Positions 17,837-25,632 of a DNA stretch of 64,000 nt are shown here, one piece after another; within the stretch, counting starts at the first letter, position 1; each line of letters starts with the position of its first letter. The stretch is from Bradyrhizobium guangzhouense (GTDB taxonomy: Bacteria > Pseudomonadota > Alphaproteobacteria > Rhizobiales > Xanthobacteraceae), in the NCBI RefSeq assembly GCF_004114955.1, contig NZ_CP030053.1, positions 4,030,001 to 4,094,000 of the forward strand, given 5' to 3'. The translations under genes and the position numbers were made by a program. The notes under the pieces were generated by a model. That model saw nothing but the letters and a program-made list of their open reading frames with translations. It ran no database searches and had not been told where the DNA came from.

Positions 17837-19171
17837 CTAAGGCGCCTGCACGAGGCCAGCGCCGACGTCCGTCGCCGGTAACGGAAGGTGCCTGGCACTT
17901 GCGATCAATTTTGCGCGCAAGGCTGCGCCACGCAACGCCTGACTCGTCTGCGCCCACAGAGCGGCGCAGCCTGCGACATGCGGCGTCGCCATGCTGGTGC
18001 CGCTGATCGTATTGTGCAGCGTCGGCCGCGGCCATGACGAGAACACGTTGACGCCGGGACCGGCGATATCGACCTTGCCGCCGTTCGAGAACACGGCCAC
18101 GCGCAGCGAGCTGTCGAGCGCCGCCACCGACACGACCGACGGCGAATTGGCCGGTGCGCCGGTCGGCTGGATGTTCCACGGCCGGCTGCTGGCGTTGCCG
18201 GACGCCGCAATGATCAGGCAGCCCGCGTTGAGCGCCGCGTTTCCCGCGGCTGTATAGGACGGCTGCACCGGAATCTGCGCACCGAGCGACATCGAGATCG
18301 CGGCGCAGCGGTTGCTGATCGCCCAGTTCATGCCCGCCAGGACCTGGGCCTGGGTGCCGCCTCCGGAATTGGTCAGGACCTTGCCGATGAAAATCTGCGC
18401 GCGGGCGCCGATGCCGTAGCGCGGCACCGGACCGGGAGGCGATGCCGGACCGCAGGCGGTGCCGGCCGTATGTGTCCCGTGACCATGCAGGTCCTGCACG
18501 GGCTGTCCCACGAAGCTGTTGGTGACAAAGGAGCGGCCCGCGAATTCGGGATGGCCAAGGTCGAAGCCGGTGTCGAGCACGGCCACCTTGATGCCGTTGG
18601 CGTCGAAGTGACTTGGCGGCACGCGACAGGCCGAAAGTCCCCAGGTGGCGCCGGCGACGGCCGCGGAAACGTCGCGCACCGCTGCGCCGCCGGTCTCCTG
18701 CGTGCCGAGATCTTCGGCGATCATCTCCGCCGTGCGCAGCACGCCGCGCAGATAGTCGCTCGGATTGATCTGCGTGGCGAACATGAAGTACTCGGGATCG
18801 ACCGAATGCGCGGGCGCATCCGCCGCGACGAACTCGGCTGCGTTGATGCCGTGCTCGACGGCCGCATCCCCGCCGACCAGAGCAACGCCGATCTCCGAAA
18901 ACACCATCGCGCCGGCATCGCCTGCGGCAGCGAAGTCGAAGGACTGATTGGTGAAGTCGCGCGCGTCTGCAACGCGCAAGCCTCGTTTGGCCGACAGGGA
19001 TTTGATCCCTGCGTCCGCCGCACTTTCCTTGAACGTGACCAGGAAACGACCTGTCTTCGTGACGTCGCCGCCGCGATCGAGCGCAGCCAGCATCAGTTCG
19101 TCCGCACTTGCCGATACTGATTGACTGACGGCGGCTGCCGATTTCGGCGATTTGGTTGCTCTGCGTGCCAT
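17837..19171 (-). CDS. S8 family serine protease (subtilisin-like)
   Basis: A 444-residue subtilase. The catalytic triad is complete: D200 (VAVLDTGFD), H231 (HGHGTHTAGT) and S393 (GTSMATPHVAG), with oxyanion N326 (AASGNASS). The first 180 residues contain a propeptide-like stretch (GRFLVTFKESAADAGIKSL, about 42-60) and an extended region of unknown role. No signal peptide is visible at the N-terminus (MARRATKSPKSAAA), so it is either cytosolic or exported by a non-Sec route. An AGGAGA ribosome site supports ATG 19171. It is followed by the small I9-like gene. Confidence 0.9.
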   Translation of the reverse strand: MARRATKSPKSAAAVSQSVSASADELMLAALDRGGDVTKTGRFLVTFKESAADAGIKSLSAKRGLRVADARDFTNQSFDFAAAGDAGAMVFSEIGVALVGGDAAVEHGINAAEFVAADAPAHSVDPEYFMFATQINPSDYLRGVLRTAEMIAEDLGTQETGGAAVRDVSAAVAGATWGLSACRVPPSHFDANGIKVAVLDTGFDLGHPEFAGRSFVTNSFVGQPVQDLHGHGTHTAGTACGPASPPGPVPRYGIGARAQIFIGKVLTNSGGGTQAQVLAGMNWAISNRCAAISMSLGAQIPVQPSYTAAGNAALNAGCLIIAASGNASSRPWNIQPTGAPANSPSVVSVAALDSSLRVAVFSNGGKVDIAGPGVNVFSSWPRPTLHNTISGTSMATPHVAGCAALWAQTSQALRGAALRAKLIASARHLPLPATDVGAGLVQAP

Positions 19172-19326
19172 CGTGTTCTCCTGAAATGATGATCGAGCCG
19201 GCAAAACGTGCTGCGCAACAAAAACATCTTAAGATTGCATAACGGCGCATGCCCATGCAATCGCAAAGGTCGCAAGGCACCGCGATCGCGACGGATTGTT
19301 CCAGCAGTGCTACTGACCTTTTCTCA

Positions 19327-19390
19327 CCCCGCCCGGGCCGCGCGCTGGAGCGCCTGCCGTGGCGGGCCGAAGGCGCGAATGAAGGCTCGC
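19327..19390 (-). pseudogene. Remnant of a GlxA-type regulator 3' end (direct repeat copy A)
   Basis: By my alignment 57 of 64 bases match 21354-21417, the 3' end of the intact GlxA-family gene, in the same orientation. Read on the minus strand it encodes FIRAFGPPRQALQRAARAG, against FIRAFGQPPQALRRAARAG in the intact gene. No further regulator sequence precedes it, so it is a truncated duplicate. It lies immediately downstream of the LysR gene. Confidence 0.7.
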
Positions 19391-19430
19391 AGGAAGCGCA
19401 ACTTTTGACCGGCTCTCAAAGCCGCGAGCG

Positions 19431-20333
19431 TCATGGTTGGCCCGCCCTCTTCGTCTTGCACTCTGCCAGAATCCAGTCGCGAAACGCCTTCATCGCATGC
19501 GAAGACCTTTTTGATTTCAGCGACGTGAGCCAATAGGAGCCCAGAAAGACTTGGCCGTCATAGGGACAAACCAGTCTCTTGCGCGACAGATCGTCCGAAA
19601 ACAACACGACCGGCAGGAGCGCGACCCCGGCGCCTTGAGCCGCGGCATGCGCCAGGGAGACCGACGAGTCGAAGGTCGGGCCGGTCATCCGCGGTTGCCT
19701 GCATTTTACCGCCTCGAACCAGTGCGCCCACTCGCCCGGTCGATACGAGCGCAACAACACCTCCTTGTGGAGGTCGACCGGATTTTTCAGGCGCTTCGCC
19801 ACATTGGGTGCGCACATCGGTGTGAAATGAGCCTCGACAAGACGCTCGGCATTCGTTCCGTGCCACGCGCCGTCGCCAAATCGAATCGCGAAATCCAATC
19901 CTTCGCCGCCGAGATCCACACGATTGTTGTTCGCAAATATCCTGACGTCGATGTGCGGATGGTTCGCGGTGAAGCCGGCGAGGCGCGGCAGCAGCCAGCC
20001 GGACGCGAACGTGCCGACCACACCGATCGCCAGACTCTCGCGCATCCGACCATTCTCGAACCGGTCCAGGACCTGATTGATCTGGGTGAAGGCGCTCGAG
20101 ATGACGGGCTGCAGCGCCTCGCCTTCTTCAGTGAGAGCAAGCCCGCGGGTCAGTCGCTTGAAAAGCTTGACCCGCAGGCTCTCTTCCAGAGTCCGCACCT
20201 GCTGGCTCACCGCGGCCTGCGAGACGCGAAGTTCGAGACCGGCCTTGGTGAAGCTGAGATGGCGCGCGGCCGCCTCGAATGAGCGGAGCGCGTTCAGCGG
20301 CAGGTTGGAAATATTGGCGGGGCGGCGGGCCAA
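19431..20333 (-). CDS. LysR family regulator (AmpR/GcvA type)
   Basis: A transcription factor of about 300 residues. The N-terminal winged helix-turn-helix reads NLPLNALRSFEAAARHLSFTKAGLELRVSQAAVSQQVRTLE, the AmpR/GcvA subgroup pattern. The LysR substrate domain follows (LAIGVVGTFASGWLLPRLAGF, DFAIRFGDGAW). The best start is TTG 20333; the longer open frame to 20438 reads through a 15-bp-spaced direct repeat of TCCAAGTTTT and has no family similarity. It is divergent from a class A beta-lactamase, as ampR is from ampC/blaA, so it probably controls it in response to cell-wall fragments. Confidence 0.85.
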   Translation of the reverse strand: MARRPANISNLPLNALRSFEAAARHLSFTKAGLELRVSQAAVSQQVRTLEESLRVKLFKRLTRGLALTEEGEALQPVISSAFTQINQVLDRFENGRMRESLAIGVVGTFASGWLLPRLAGFTANHPHIDVRIFANNNRVDLGGEGLDFAIRFGDGAWHGTNAERLVEAHFTPMCAPNVAKRLKNPVDLHKEVLLRSYRPGEWAHWFEAVKCRQPRMTGPTFDSSVSLAHAAAQGAGVALLPVVLFSDDLSRKRLVCPYDGQVFLGSYWLTSLKSKRSSHAMKAFRDWILAECKTKRAGQP

Positions 20334-20341
20334 ACATCCGT

Positions 20342-20392
20342 TCCAAGTTTTTCTGATCCAAGTTTTACTTATGGATGGCCTTACGAACCATC
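20342..20392. promoter_or_regulatory. LysR-beta-lactamase intergenic operator candidates
   Basis: A direct repeat of TCCAAGTTTT occurs at 20342-20351 and 20357-20366. The inverted repeat GATGG-N9-CCATC at 20374-20392 contains the T-N11-A pattern of LysR sites. Both lie between the divergent starts. Confidence 0.4.
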
Positions 20393-20449
20393 GTTTGTCA
20401 ATCGTTCGAGCGCCAAGCAAAACCTGCCCGTCAATCACGGGAGTTTTCG

Positions 20450-21334
20450 ATGCTGACGCGACGTCAATTCAACTCATCTGCTCTTGCGGTCGCGGGAAGT
20501 CTCTTCCTGCCGAACGTTTCCGTTGCCGCGTCAGATGGAACCGCACCGCTCATCGAGGCCTTCGAACAGTTGGAACTGAAGTGCGCAGGCCGCCTCGGCG
20601 TCTCCGTGCTCGACACCACGACTGGAGCGCAGATCCATCACCGGGGTGACGAACGCTTTCCCATGTGCAGCACATTCAAGGTCCTGGCGGCGGCAGCGAT
20701 ACTGAAAGGCGTGGGCAGCAAGCTGGAAGGCCTCGAACGGCGCGTTCGTATCGAGCAGGCCGATCTCGTCGAGTACTCGCCCGTCACGAGCAAGCATGTC
20801 GGTGGCGACGGAATGTCGCTTCGCGAACTTTGCGAGGCAGCCATTACCATGAGCGACAACACGGCCGGCAACGCACTCCTGAAAAACATTGGCGGTCCCG
20901 CCGGCTTGACCAGCTTTGCGCGAAGCCTCGGCGACAAAACGACAAGACTCGATCGGATTGAAACCGAACTGAACGAGGCCACGCCGGGCGATCCCCGCGA
21001 CACCACTACGCCGAACGCGATGGCTACGAATTTCAGGCGCCTGCTGCTCGGCGACGTTCTCCTTACCGAAGGGCGCGATCAACTCGGCAAATGGCTGATC
21101 GCCAACAAGACCGGGGACAGCCGTTTACGCGCCGGCGTGCCGAAAGGCTGGCGCGTGGGCGACAAGACCGGAGCGGGCGAACACGGCACCACCAACGACG
21201 TGGCCATCGTGTGGCCACCCGAACGTTCGCCGGTCATCATCGCAGCCTACCTCACGGGCTCCGCGCTCGATCCGAATGGACGCAATGACGTGATCGCATC
21301 TGTTGGAAGCGCGATCGCCAAGAGCCTCGGCTGA
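20450..21334 (+). CDS. Class A beta-lactamase, Tat-exported
   Basis: A 294-residue serine beta-lactamase that hydrolyses beta-lactams in the periplasm. A twin-arginine signal (MLTRRQFNSSALAVAGSLFLP) precedes cleavage near AASDG. All class A motifs are present: S74-T-F-K77 (Ambler S70xxK), S135-D-N (SDN loop), E171 (Ambler E166) with N175 in ETELN, and K239-T-G (KTG). The residue before the active serine is cysteine (MCSTFK), as in many class A carbapenemases such as KPC and SME; that feature alone does not prove carbapenemase activity. GGGAG precedes ATG 20450. It is divergent from its likely LysR regulator. Confidence 0.93.
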   Translation: MLTRRQFNSSALAVAGSLFLPNVSVAASDGTAPLIEAFEQLELKCAGRLGVSVLDTTTGAQIHHRGDERFPMCSTFKVLAAAAILKGVGSKLEGLERRVRIEQADLVEYSPVTSKHVGGDGMSLRELCEAAITMSDNTAGNALLKNIGGPAGLTSFARSLGDKTTRLDRIETELNEATPGDPRDTTTPNAMATNFRRLLLGDVLLTEGRDQLGKWLIANKTGDSRLRAGVPKGWRVGDKTGAGEHGTTNDVAIVWPPERSPVIIAAYLTGSALDPNGRNDVIASVGSAIAKSLG

Positions 21335-21350
21335 CAATCGTCGCGCCCGC

Positions 21351-22289
21351 CTACCCCGCCCGCGCCGCGCGCCGGAGCGCCTGCGGTGGCTGGCCGAAGG
21401 CGCGGATGAAGGCGCGGCGCATGCGCTCGGGATCGCCAAATCCCGTCGCCTCGGCAACGCGCTCGATGGCCTCGCGCGAGGACTGCACGCGCTCGCGGGC
21501 AACCTCGATCCGTAACCGCTCGATCGCCTTCGACGGCGTCGTGCCGGTCTCGGCGGCAAAGGCGCGGGCAAAATGCCGCGCGCTCATGCCGGCGCGATCG
21601 GCGAGATCCTCCACCGTCAGCGGCGCATCGAGATTCTCGCGTGCCCACGACAACAGCGCACCGAAGCGGCCGTTCGGCGTTTTCAATTCCAGGAGCGAGG
21701 AGAATTGCGACTGGCCGCCGCTGCGGCGATGATAGAGCACGAGCTGGCGTGCGGTCGCCTGTGCGACCTCCTCGCCATGGTCCTCGGTGACCATCGCCAG
21801 CGCGAGATCGATCCCGGCGCTGATGCCGGCCGAGGTCCAGACATTGTCGTCGCGGGTGAAGATCTGGTCCGGCTCGAACTTGATCTTCGGATAGCGCGCG
21901 ACGAAGTCGCGGGTGCGGCCCCAATGGGTGGTGGCACGGCGGCCATCGAGCAGGCCGGCCTCCGCCAGCACATAGGCACCCGAGCAGACGCTGGCGATCC
22001 GCACGCCCCGCTTCGCCAGCCGCTGCACGAAGGCGAGCGTCGCGGGGCAGCGCGCGGGAGCCGACACGCCCGCACCGCCCGCTACTACCAGCGTCGTGAT
22101 CGCGTTCGCCGATTTGAAATCGCGCGCCATCATCTCGACGCCGGAGGACGAGCGCACAGCGCCTGCGTTCAGCGCCAGCACCCGCAGCGCAAGCGGCTTG
22201 CCGCTGGCACGCGCTGCGATCTCGAACACCGAGATGGGACCTGCCGCATCGAGCAGCTGGAAATCCGGGAAGATCAGGATGCCGATCAT
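21351..22289 (-). CDS. GlxA family transcriptional regulator (DJ-1/PfpI-AraC fusion)
   Basis: A 312-residue regulator. The N-terminal half is a DJ-1/PfpI domain (IGILIFPDFQLLDAAGPISVFE, then IASVCSGAYVLAEAGLLDGRRATTHW). The C-terminal about 100 residues are an AraC-type double helix-turn-helix (TVEDLADRAGMSARHFARAFAAETGTTP, then VAEATGFGDPERMRRAFIRAFG). Start MIGIL at 22289 matches the family. It is divergent from a second DJ-1-type gene that it may control. The last 64 bases of this gene are duplicated at 19327-19390. Confidence 0.9.
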   Translation of the reverse strand: MIGILIFPDFQLLDAAGPISVFEIAARASGKPLALRVLALNAGAVRSSSGVEMMARDFKSANAITTLVVAGGAGVSAPARCPATLAFVQRLAKRGVRIASVCSGAYVLAEAGLLDGRRATTHWGRTRDFVARYPKIKFEPDQIFTRDDNVWTSAGISAGIDLALAMVTEDHGEEVAQATARQLVLYHRRSGGQSQFSSLLELKTPNGRFGALLSWARENLDAPLTVEDLADRAGMSARHFARAFAAETGTTPSKAIERLRIEVARERVQSSREAIERVAEATGFGDPERMRRAFIRAFGQPPQALRRAARAG

Positions 22290-22293
22290 GCCT

Positions 22294-22330
22294 TTGTCCG
22301 AAAGTGAGGGAAATACGCCATTTTGGACAA
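22294..22330. promoter_or_regulatory. Inverted repeat in the GlxA regulator/DJ-1 gene divergent promoter
   Basis: TTGTCC (22294-22299) and GGACAA (22325-22330) form a 6-bp inverted repeat spanning 37 bases between the two divergent starts. It is a candidate regulator site; the arms are short, so chance is possible. Confidence 0.3.
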
Positions 22331-22380
22331 CAAGGCACCATGCCATGCTGCGCCCGTCAAGCTCTTCTTTGGAGGCTCTC

Positions 22381-23067
22381 ATGTCGGCACCGCTCCAGAT
22401 CGGTCTTCTGGTGTTTCCGCGCGTCACCCAGCTCGACTTCACCGGGCCGCTGCAGGTGTTTTCGTCCGTACCCGGTGCGACCGTGCACCTGATCTGGAAG
22501 ACGCTGGATCCGGTGCCGAGCGATTCCGTGTTGATGCTGACGCCATCAGTCACGTTCGCCGACTGCCCGCAACTGGATGTGATCTGCATTCCCGGCGGCT
22601 TCGGCACCGATGCGCTTCTCAACGACGAGGAGACCCTCGACTTCGTGCGCAAGCAGGCTGCAAGCGCCAAGTTCGTCACATCGGTCTGCACCGGATCGCT
22701 GGTGCTGGGCGCGGCTGGGCTTCTGAGGGGCTACAATGCCGCAACCCATTGGAGTGCGGTGGAGATGCTGGCGCTGTTCGGCGCGACGCCGACGAAGACG
22801 CGCGTCTGCATCGATCGCAACCGCGTCACCGGCGGCGGCGTCACGGCAGGAATCGATTTCGCCCTCACGCTGGTGTCGCTGCTGGTCGACCGCACCACGG
22901 CGGAGGCCATTCAGCTCCGCCTTGAATACAATCCGGCCCCGCCCTTCAATGCCGGCTCGCCCGATACGGCTCCGGCCGAGGTGCTCGCGCTCATGAAGGA
23001 GCGGGTCGCCCCATTCCAGGCACGACGCCTCGATGCCGCCAAGCGGGCAGCCGAGCGGCTGATATAG
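22381..23067 (+). CDS. DJ-1/PfpI family protein, isonitrile hydratase-like
   Basis: A 228-residue cytosolic protein of the DJ-1 superfamily. The nucleophile cysteine is C103 in FVTSVCTGSLVLGAAGLLRGYNAATHW, with the preceding acidic residue in QLDFTGPLQVF. This arrangement is that of InhA, which hydrates isonitriles to N-formamides. GGAGGCTCTC gives an excellent ribosome site for ATG 22381. It is transcribed divergently from a GlxA-family regulator that shares the same N-terminal domain type, a common regulator/enzyme pairing. The activity is inferred from family resemblance. Confidence 0.82.
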   Translation: MSAPLQIGLLVFPRVTQLDFTGPLQVFSSVPGATVHLIWKTLDPVPSDSVLMLTPSVTFADCPQLDVICIPGGFGTDALLNDEETLDFVRKQAASAKFVTSVCTGSLVLGAAGLLRGYNAATHWSAVEMLALFGATPTKTRVCIDRNRVTGGGVTAGIDFALTLVSLLVDRTTAEAIQLRLEYNPAPPFNAGSPDTAPAEVLALMKERVAPFQARRLDAAKRAAERLI

Positions 23068-23144
23068 CCTCGCCTCTTGGGTCCCGAAGGGGCCGCAGCG
23101 TCCGAGAAACGAGCCGAAAGATTAGTGCACAACTGCATCCAGCG

Positions 23145-23263
23145 CGTCATTGCGAGCGCAGCGAAGCAATCCAGGAATCTCTCCACGGAGACATTTCTGG
23201 ATTGCTTCGTCGCATCAGCGCAAAATTGCTTCGCAATTTTGTCGCGAGCTCCTCGCAATGACG
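23145..23263. repeat. Interspersed palindromic repeat (CGTCATTGCGAG type)
   Basis: The outer arms CGTCATTGCGAG and CTCGCAATGACG are a perfect 12-bp inverted repeat. Inside are paired AGCGAAGCAATCCAG / CTGGATTGCTTCG arms and an AAAATTGCTTCGCAATTTT hairpin. I recall this as a common intergenic element in Bradyrhizobium genomes. No coding potential is evident. Confidence 0.75.
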
Positions 23264-23304
23264 GAGCCTGTGGCTCCGGTCCTCTCCTCCAGCCCCCAAA
23301 AGAA

Positions 23305-23334
23305 AAAGGCCGCCTGGTTTCCCGGGCGGCCTTT
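23305..23334. terminator. Bidirectional terminator-like hairpin
   Basis: AAAGGCCGCC / GGGCGGCCTTT stem with A-rich sequence before and T-rich after, so it could stop transcription from either side. It is 240 bases after the DJ-1-family gene. Confidence 0.55.
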
Positions 23335-23622
23335 CCTGTCTCACGGCGGCGCACATTCTCATCGGGCGATGTCGGAGCTTCCAGACCGGGGGCCTATCTC
23401 CCGATCGAGTCCTTCCTCGGCGGCCGCTGCATTTCGGGACAGTCGCGAACTGTTGCCCGAACCGAACGCGATGGTCTCCCATCTCCGTAAGATGGGTTCA
23501 TTGAGCCGCATTGCCGGTGCGGACGCAATCGCGCGGCAGCGGGCATCCCCGCTGATCCCGTTGTCCACAGCGACGTCGTCAGGATGCGAGTGCATCCAAT
23601 CCGGAGGTGGAGAAAGCCGGAG
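23335..23622. other. Intergenic stretch without a supported gene
   Basis: About 290 bases between the hairpin and the NDUFA12 gene. A minus-strand frame (23359-23595, 78 codons, MHSHPDDVAVDNGISG...) is open but has no recognisable domain and no clear ribosome site, so no gene is called. Confidence 0.4.
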
Positions 23623-24030
23623 CTAGCCGGGCGTCCAGGGCTGATAGTCGCCGGTCGCCTTCGGCCGCCTGCCGCTGGCCAGCGTCGAGCCCGAGGGCCG
23701 GTAGGCCCCGGCCGTGCCGGTGAGATTGGGCTGGTGCGGCTTTTCCCACTCGCGCGGCTGGTAGTTGATCGCGGTCGGCGGGGTATCGACGACGTGGTGC
23801 ATCCAGCCGTGCCATTCCGGCGGAATGCGGCTCGCTTCGGCATAGCCGTTGTAGATCACCCAGCGCCGCTCGAAGCCGAGCGTCGGGTCGATCTTGCCGC
23901 CGGCGGTGCGGTAGTAGCGGTTGCCCTGCTCGTCCTGGCCGACCAGCTCCCCGAACCTGGAGGTCCAGAGTTGGGTGCCAAAGGTCTGGCCGTTCCACCA
24001 GGTGAAGAGCTTCAGGAAGAATTGTTTCAT
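23623..24030 (-). CDS. NADH:ubiquinone oxidoreductase accessory subunit NDUFA12 family
   Basis: A 135-residue protein homologous to the mitochondrial complex I subunit NDUFA12 (B17.2), an alphaproteobacterial feature. Diagnostic segments are FTWWNGQTFGTQLWTSRFGELVGQDEQGNRYY, RRWVIYNGYAEASRIPPEWHGWMHH and the proline-rich C-terminus (YQPREWEKPHQPNLTGT). It is a peripheral complex I assembly/accessory factor on the cytoplasmic side. ATG 24030 gives the family N-terminus MKQFFLK. In relatives it usually neighbours the DUF2155 gene, which here is 8.4 kb away. Confidence 0.92.
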   Translation of the reverse strand: MKQFFLKLFTWWNGQTFGTQLWTSRFGELVGQDEQGNRYYRTAGGKIDPTLGFERRWVIYNGYAEASRIPPEWHGWMHHVVDTPPTAINYQPREWEKPHQPNLTGTAGAYRPSGSTLASGRRPKATGDYQPWTPG

Positions 24031-24288
24031 GCGGCAAGGGCCCTGCTTCGTGGGGTCCTGATGCCATCCGGACGCCCAAATGTCCAGTTCGCCCGATGCG
24101 GCCATGCCCGGCCCAAATGCGGTGACCGGGCCGCCAGGACCGCAAGGAGACCGCCGCCAATCGGGACGCGATCCGTTCATGCGGAGTACAGCAGCACAGT
24201 GGAAATCTGCACCTCATGCGCAAACCAATGTGATCCCAGGAACTGTAGCCCTTTCAAGGAATTTGCTTTCGGGAAAAGGAGTTTGAAC

Positions 24289-24864
24289 ATGAACAGTCTG
24301 AGAGTTTTGGGTGCGGCCGCAGCGCTGGCACTGGTTCTTCCGATGGCGACGCCGAGCTTCGCCCAGGGCCATGGCGGCCACGGCGGTGCGCATTTCGGCG
24401 GCGGTGGCGGCGGAATGCATTTCGGTGGCGGCGGTGGCCATATGGGCGGCTTTTCCGGCGGCGCCCACTTCAGCGGCGGCGGCGGCAATTTCGCAGCGGC
24501 CGCGCGCCCGAGCGGCGGAGTCGCGTTCAACGGCGGCGGCCGCAACTTCGCGGCAGCCGGCGGCCATTGGAATGGCGGCGGCGGCAACTGGCATGGCGGC
24601 GGCTGGCACCACCGTGGCGGCTTCTGGCCGGGCTTCGCGGCAGGCGCAGCGATCGGCGGCCTCGGCTCATACGCCTATTATGGCGGCCCCTATTACGGCG
24701 ATGGCTACTACGACGACGGCTATTATGACGACGGCCCGACCGTCGCCGTGGTGCCGGACACCAGCGGCGATTCGTCGGCCTATTGCGCCCAGCGCTATCG
24801 GTCCTACGATCCGGCTTCCGGTACCTATCTGGGCTATGACGGCCTGCGCCATCCCTGCCCGTAA
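24289..24864 (+). CDS. Glycine-rich exported protein with BA14K-like C-terminus
   Basis: A 191-residue secreted protein. The signal peptide spans about 1-25 (PSFAQG). Residues 26-110 are glycine/histidine repeats (HFGGGGGGMHFGGGGGH), then a glycine zipper-like hydrophobic patch (GFAAGAAIGGLGSYAYYGG) and a YYDDG repeat. The last 30 residues (YCAQRYRSYDPASGTYLGYDGLRHPC) are the BA14K motif found in Brucella and Bradyrhizobium surface proteins. AAAGGAG precedes ATG 24289. The exact role is unknown; envelope association is inferred. A terminator-like hairpin follows. Confidence 0.88.
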   Translation: MNSLRVLGAAAALALVLPMATPSFAQGHGGHGGAHFGGGGGGMHFGGGGGHMGGFSGGAHFSGGGGNFAAAARPSGGVAFNGGGRNFAAAGGHWNGGGGNWHGGGWHHRGGFWPGFAAGAAIGGLGSYAYYGGPYYGDGYYDDGYYDDGPTVAVVPDTSGDSSAYCAQRYRSYDPASGTYLGYDGLRHPCP

Positions 24865-24886
24865 TGCGGCCTGATGATCATCATTC

Positions 24887-24917
24887 AAGGGCGGCGCCGA
24901 TGATCGGTGCCGCCCTT
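24887..24917 (+). terminator. Terminator-like hairpin after the glycine-rich gene
   Basis: A 14-bp stem with one mismatch (AAGGGCGGCGCCGA / TCGGTGCCGCCCTT) and a TGA loop. The T tract after it is weak. Confidence 0.55.
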
Positions 24918-25218
24918 CGTCTTGATGACAGTCGATCGACCGCACCCGGCGACTGAGGTCGCCGATGCGGGTCTTTGGCGGAGCTTCGCGCGAATCCGGA
25001 CCACAAGGCAGCCTTCGCTGATCGCACGCATTCGTTTCAACCTGTCATTGAAATCCGATGAAATTCACGTGCGGCGCCGACCGCGGACATCAGGAACCCG
25101 CAAGGGCGCTATGCATTGCTCCGTGCATACCCATTTCGGTCCAATCCAAAATTGACCCGGCGCACGATTCGCCTATATCACCAATCGCTGTGGGGACTTC
25201 GATCTACTGGGAAAGGTC
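24918..25218. other. Intergenic stretch upstream of the response regulator
   Basis: Three hundred bases with no convincing reading frame, repeat or RNA motif. It presumably holds the promoter of the regulator-kinase pair; no strong consensus was seen. Confidence 0.4.
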
Positions 25219-25632
25219 ATGCCGCGTATTCTCGTGGTCGATGACGATCCGATGGTCGGCGCGACCATCGAGGTCCTCCTCCTGCGCCAGGGCTTCGACG
25301 TCACGTTGACTGACGGCGGCGAGACCGGGCTTGCTGCGCTGGAAGCGCAGACCTTTGACGTGATGCTGGTCGATATCTTCATGCCTCATATGCGCGGCTT
25401 TGAATCGATCCGCATCTTTCACGAACGCGCGCCCGCGATTCCGTTGATCGCGATGTCGGGCTACGCTTTCGCCTCATCCGCCTCGCCCTCCCCGGACTTC
25501 CTGCGCATGGCGCTCGAGCTCGGCGCGATGCGTTGCCTGCGCAAGCCGTTCACGCCCGAAACGCTGCTGGCGACGATCCGGGAATGCCTCGGCGAGAGCG
25601 CGCCGCCGAAGGACCAGAAAGAGGCCCCTTGA
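25219..25632 (+). CDS. Single-domain response regulator
   Basis: A 137-residue stand-alone receiver. The acidic residues are DDD at 8-10, the phospho-acceptor is D52 in VMLVDIFMPHMRG, the switch Ser is in IAMSGYAF, and the Lys is in CLRKPFTPE. There is a small insertion (ASSASPSP) before helix 4. No DNA-binding domain is present. GGAAAGG precedes the ATG. Its stop overlaps the TTG start of the downstream hybrid kinase, so the two are translated together and very likely signal together. Confidence 0.9.
   Translation: MPRILVVDDDPMVGATIEVLLLRQGFDVTLTDGGETGLAALEAQTFDVMLVDIFMPHMRGFESIRIFHERAPAIPLIAMSGYAFASSASPSPDFLRMALELGAMRCLRKPFTPETLLATIRECLGESAPPKDQKEAP

Noticed and set aside
19431..20438. LysR start at 20438
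   Set aside because: The extra N-terminal residues translate the TCCAAGTTTT direct repeats (KTWIRKTW) and the region is shared with the bla promoter; the family domain starts near 20300.
23359..23595. Minus-strand 78-codon frame MHSHPDDVAVDNG
   Set aside because: No ribosome site or known domain is visible; it could be real but cannot be supported.
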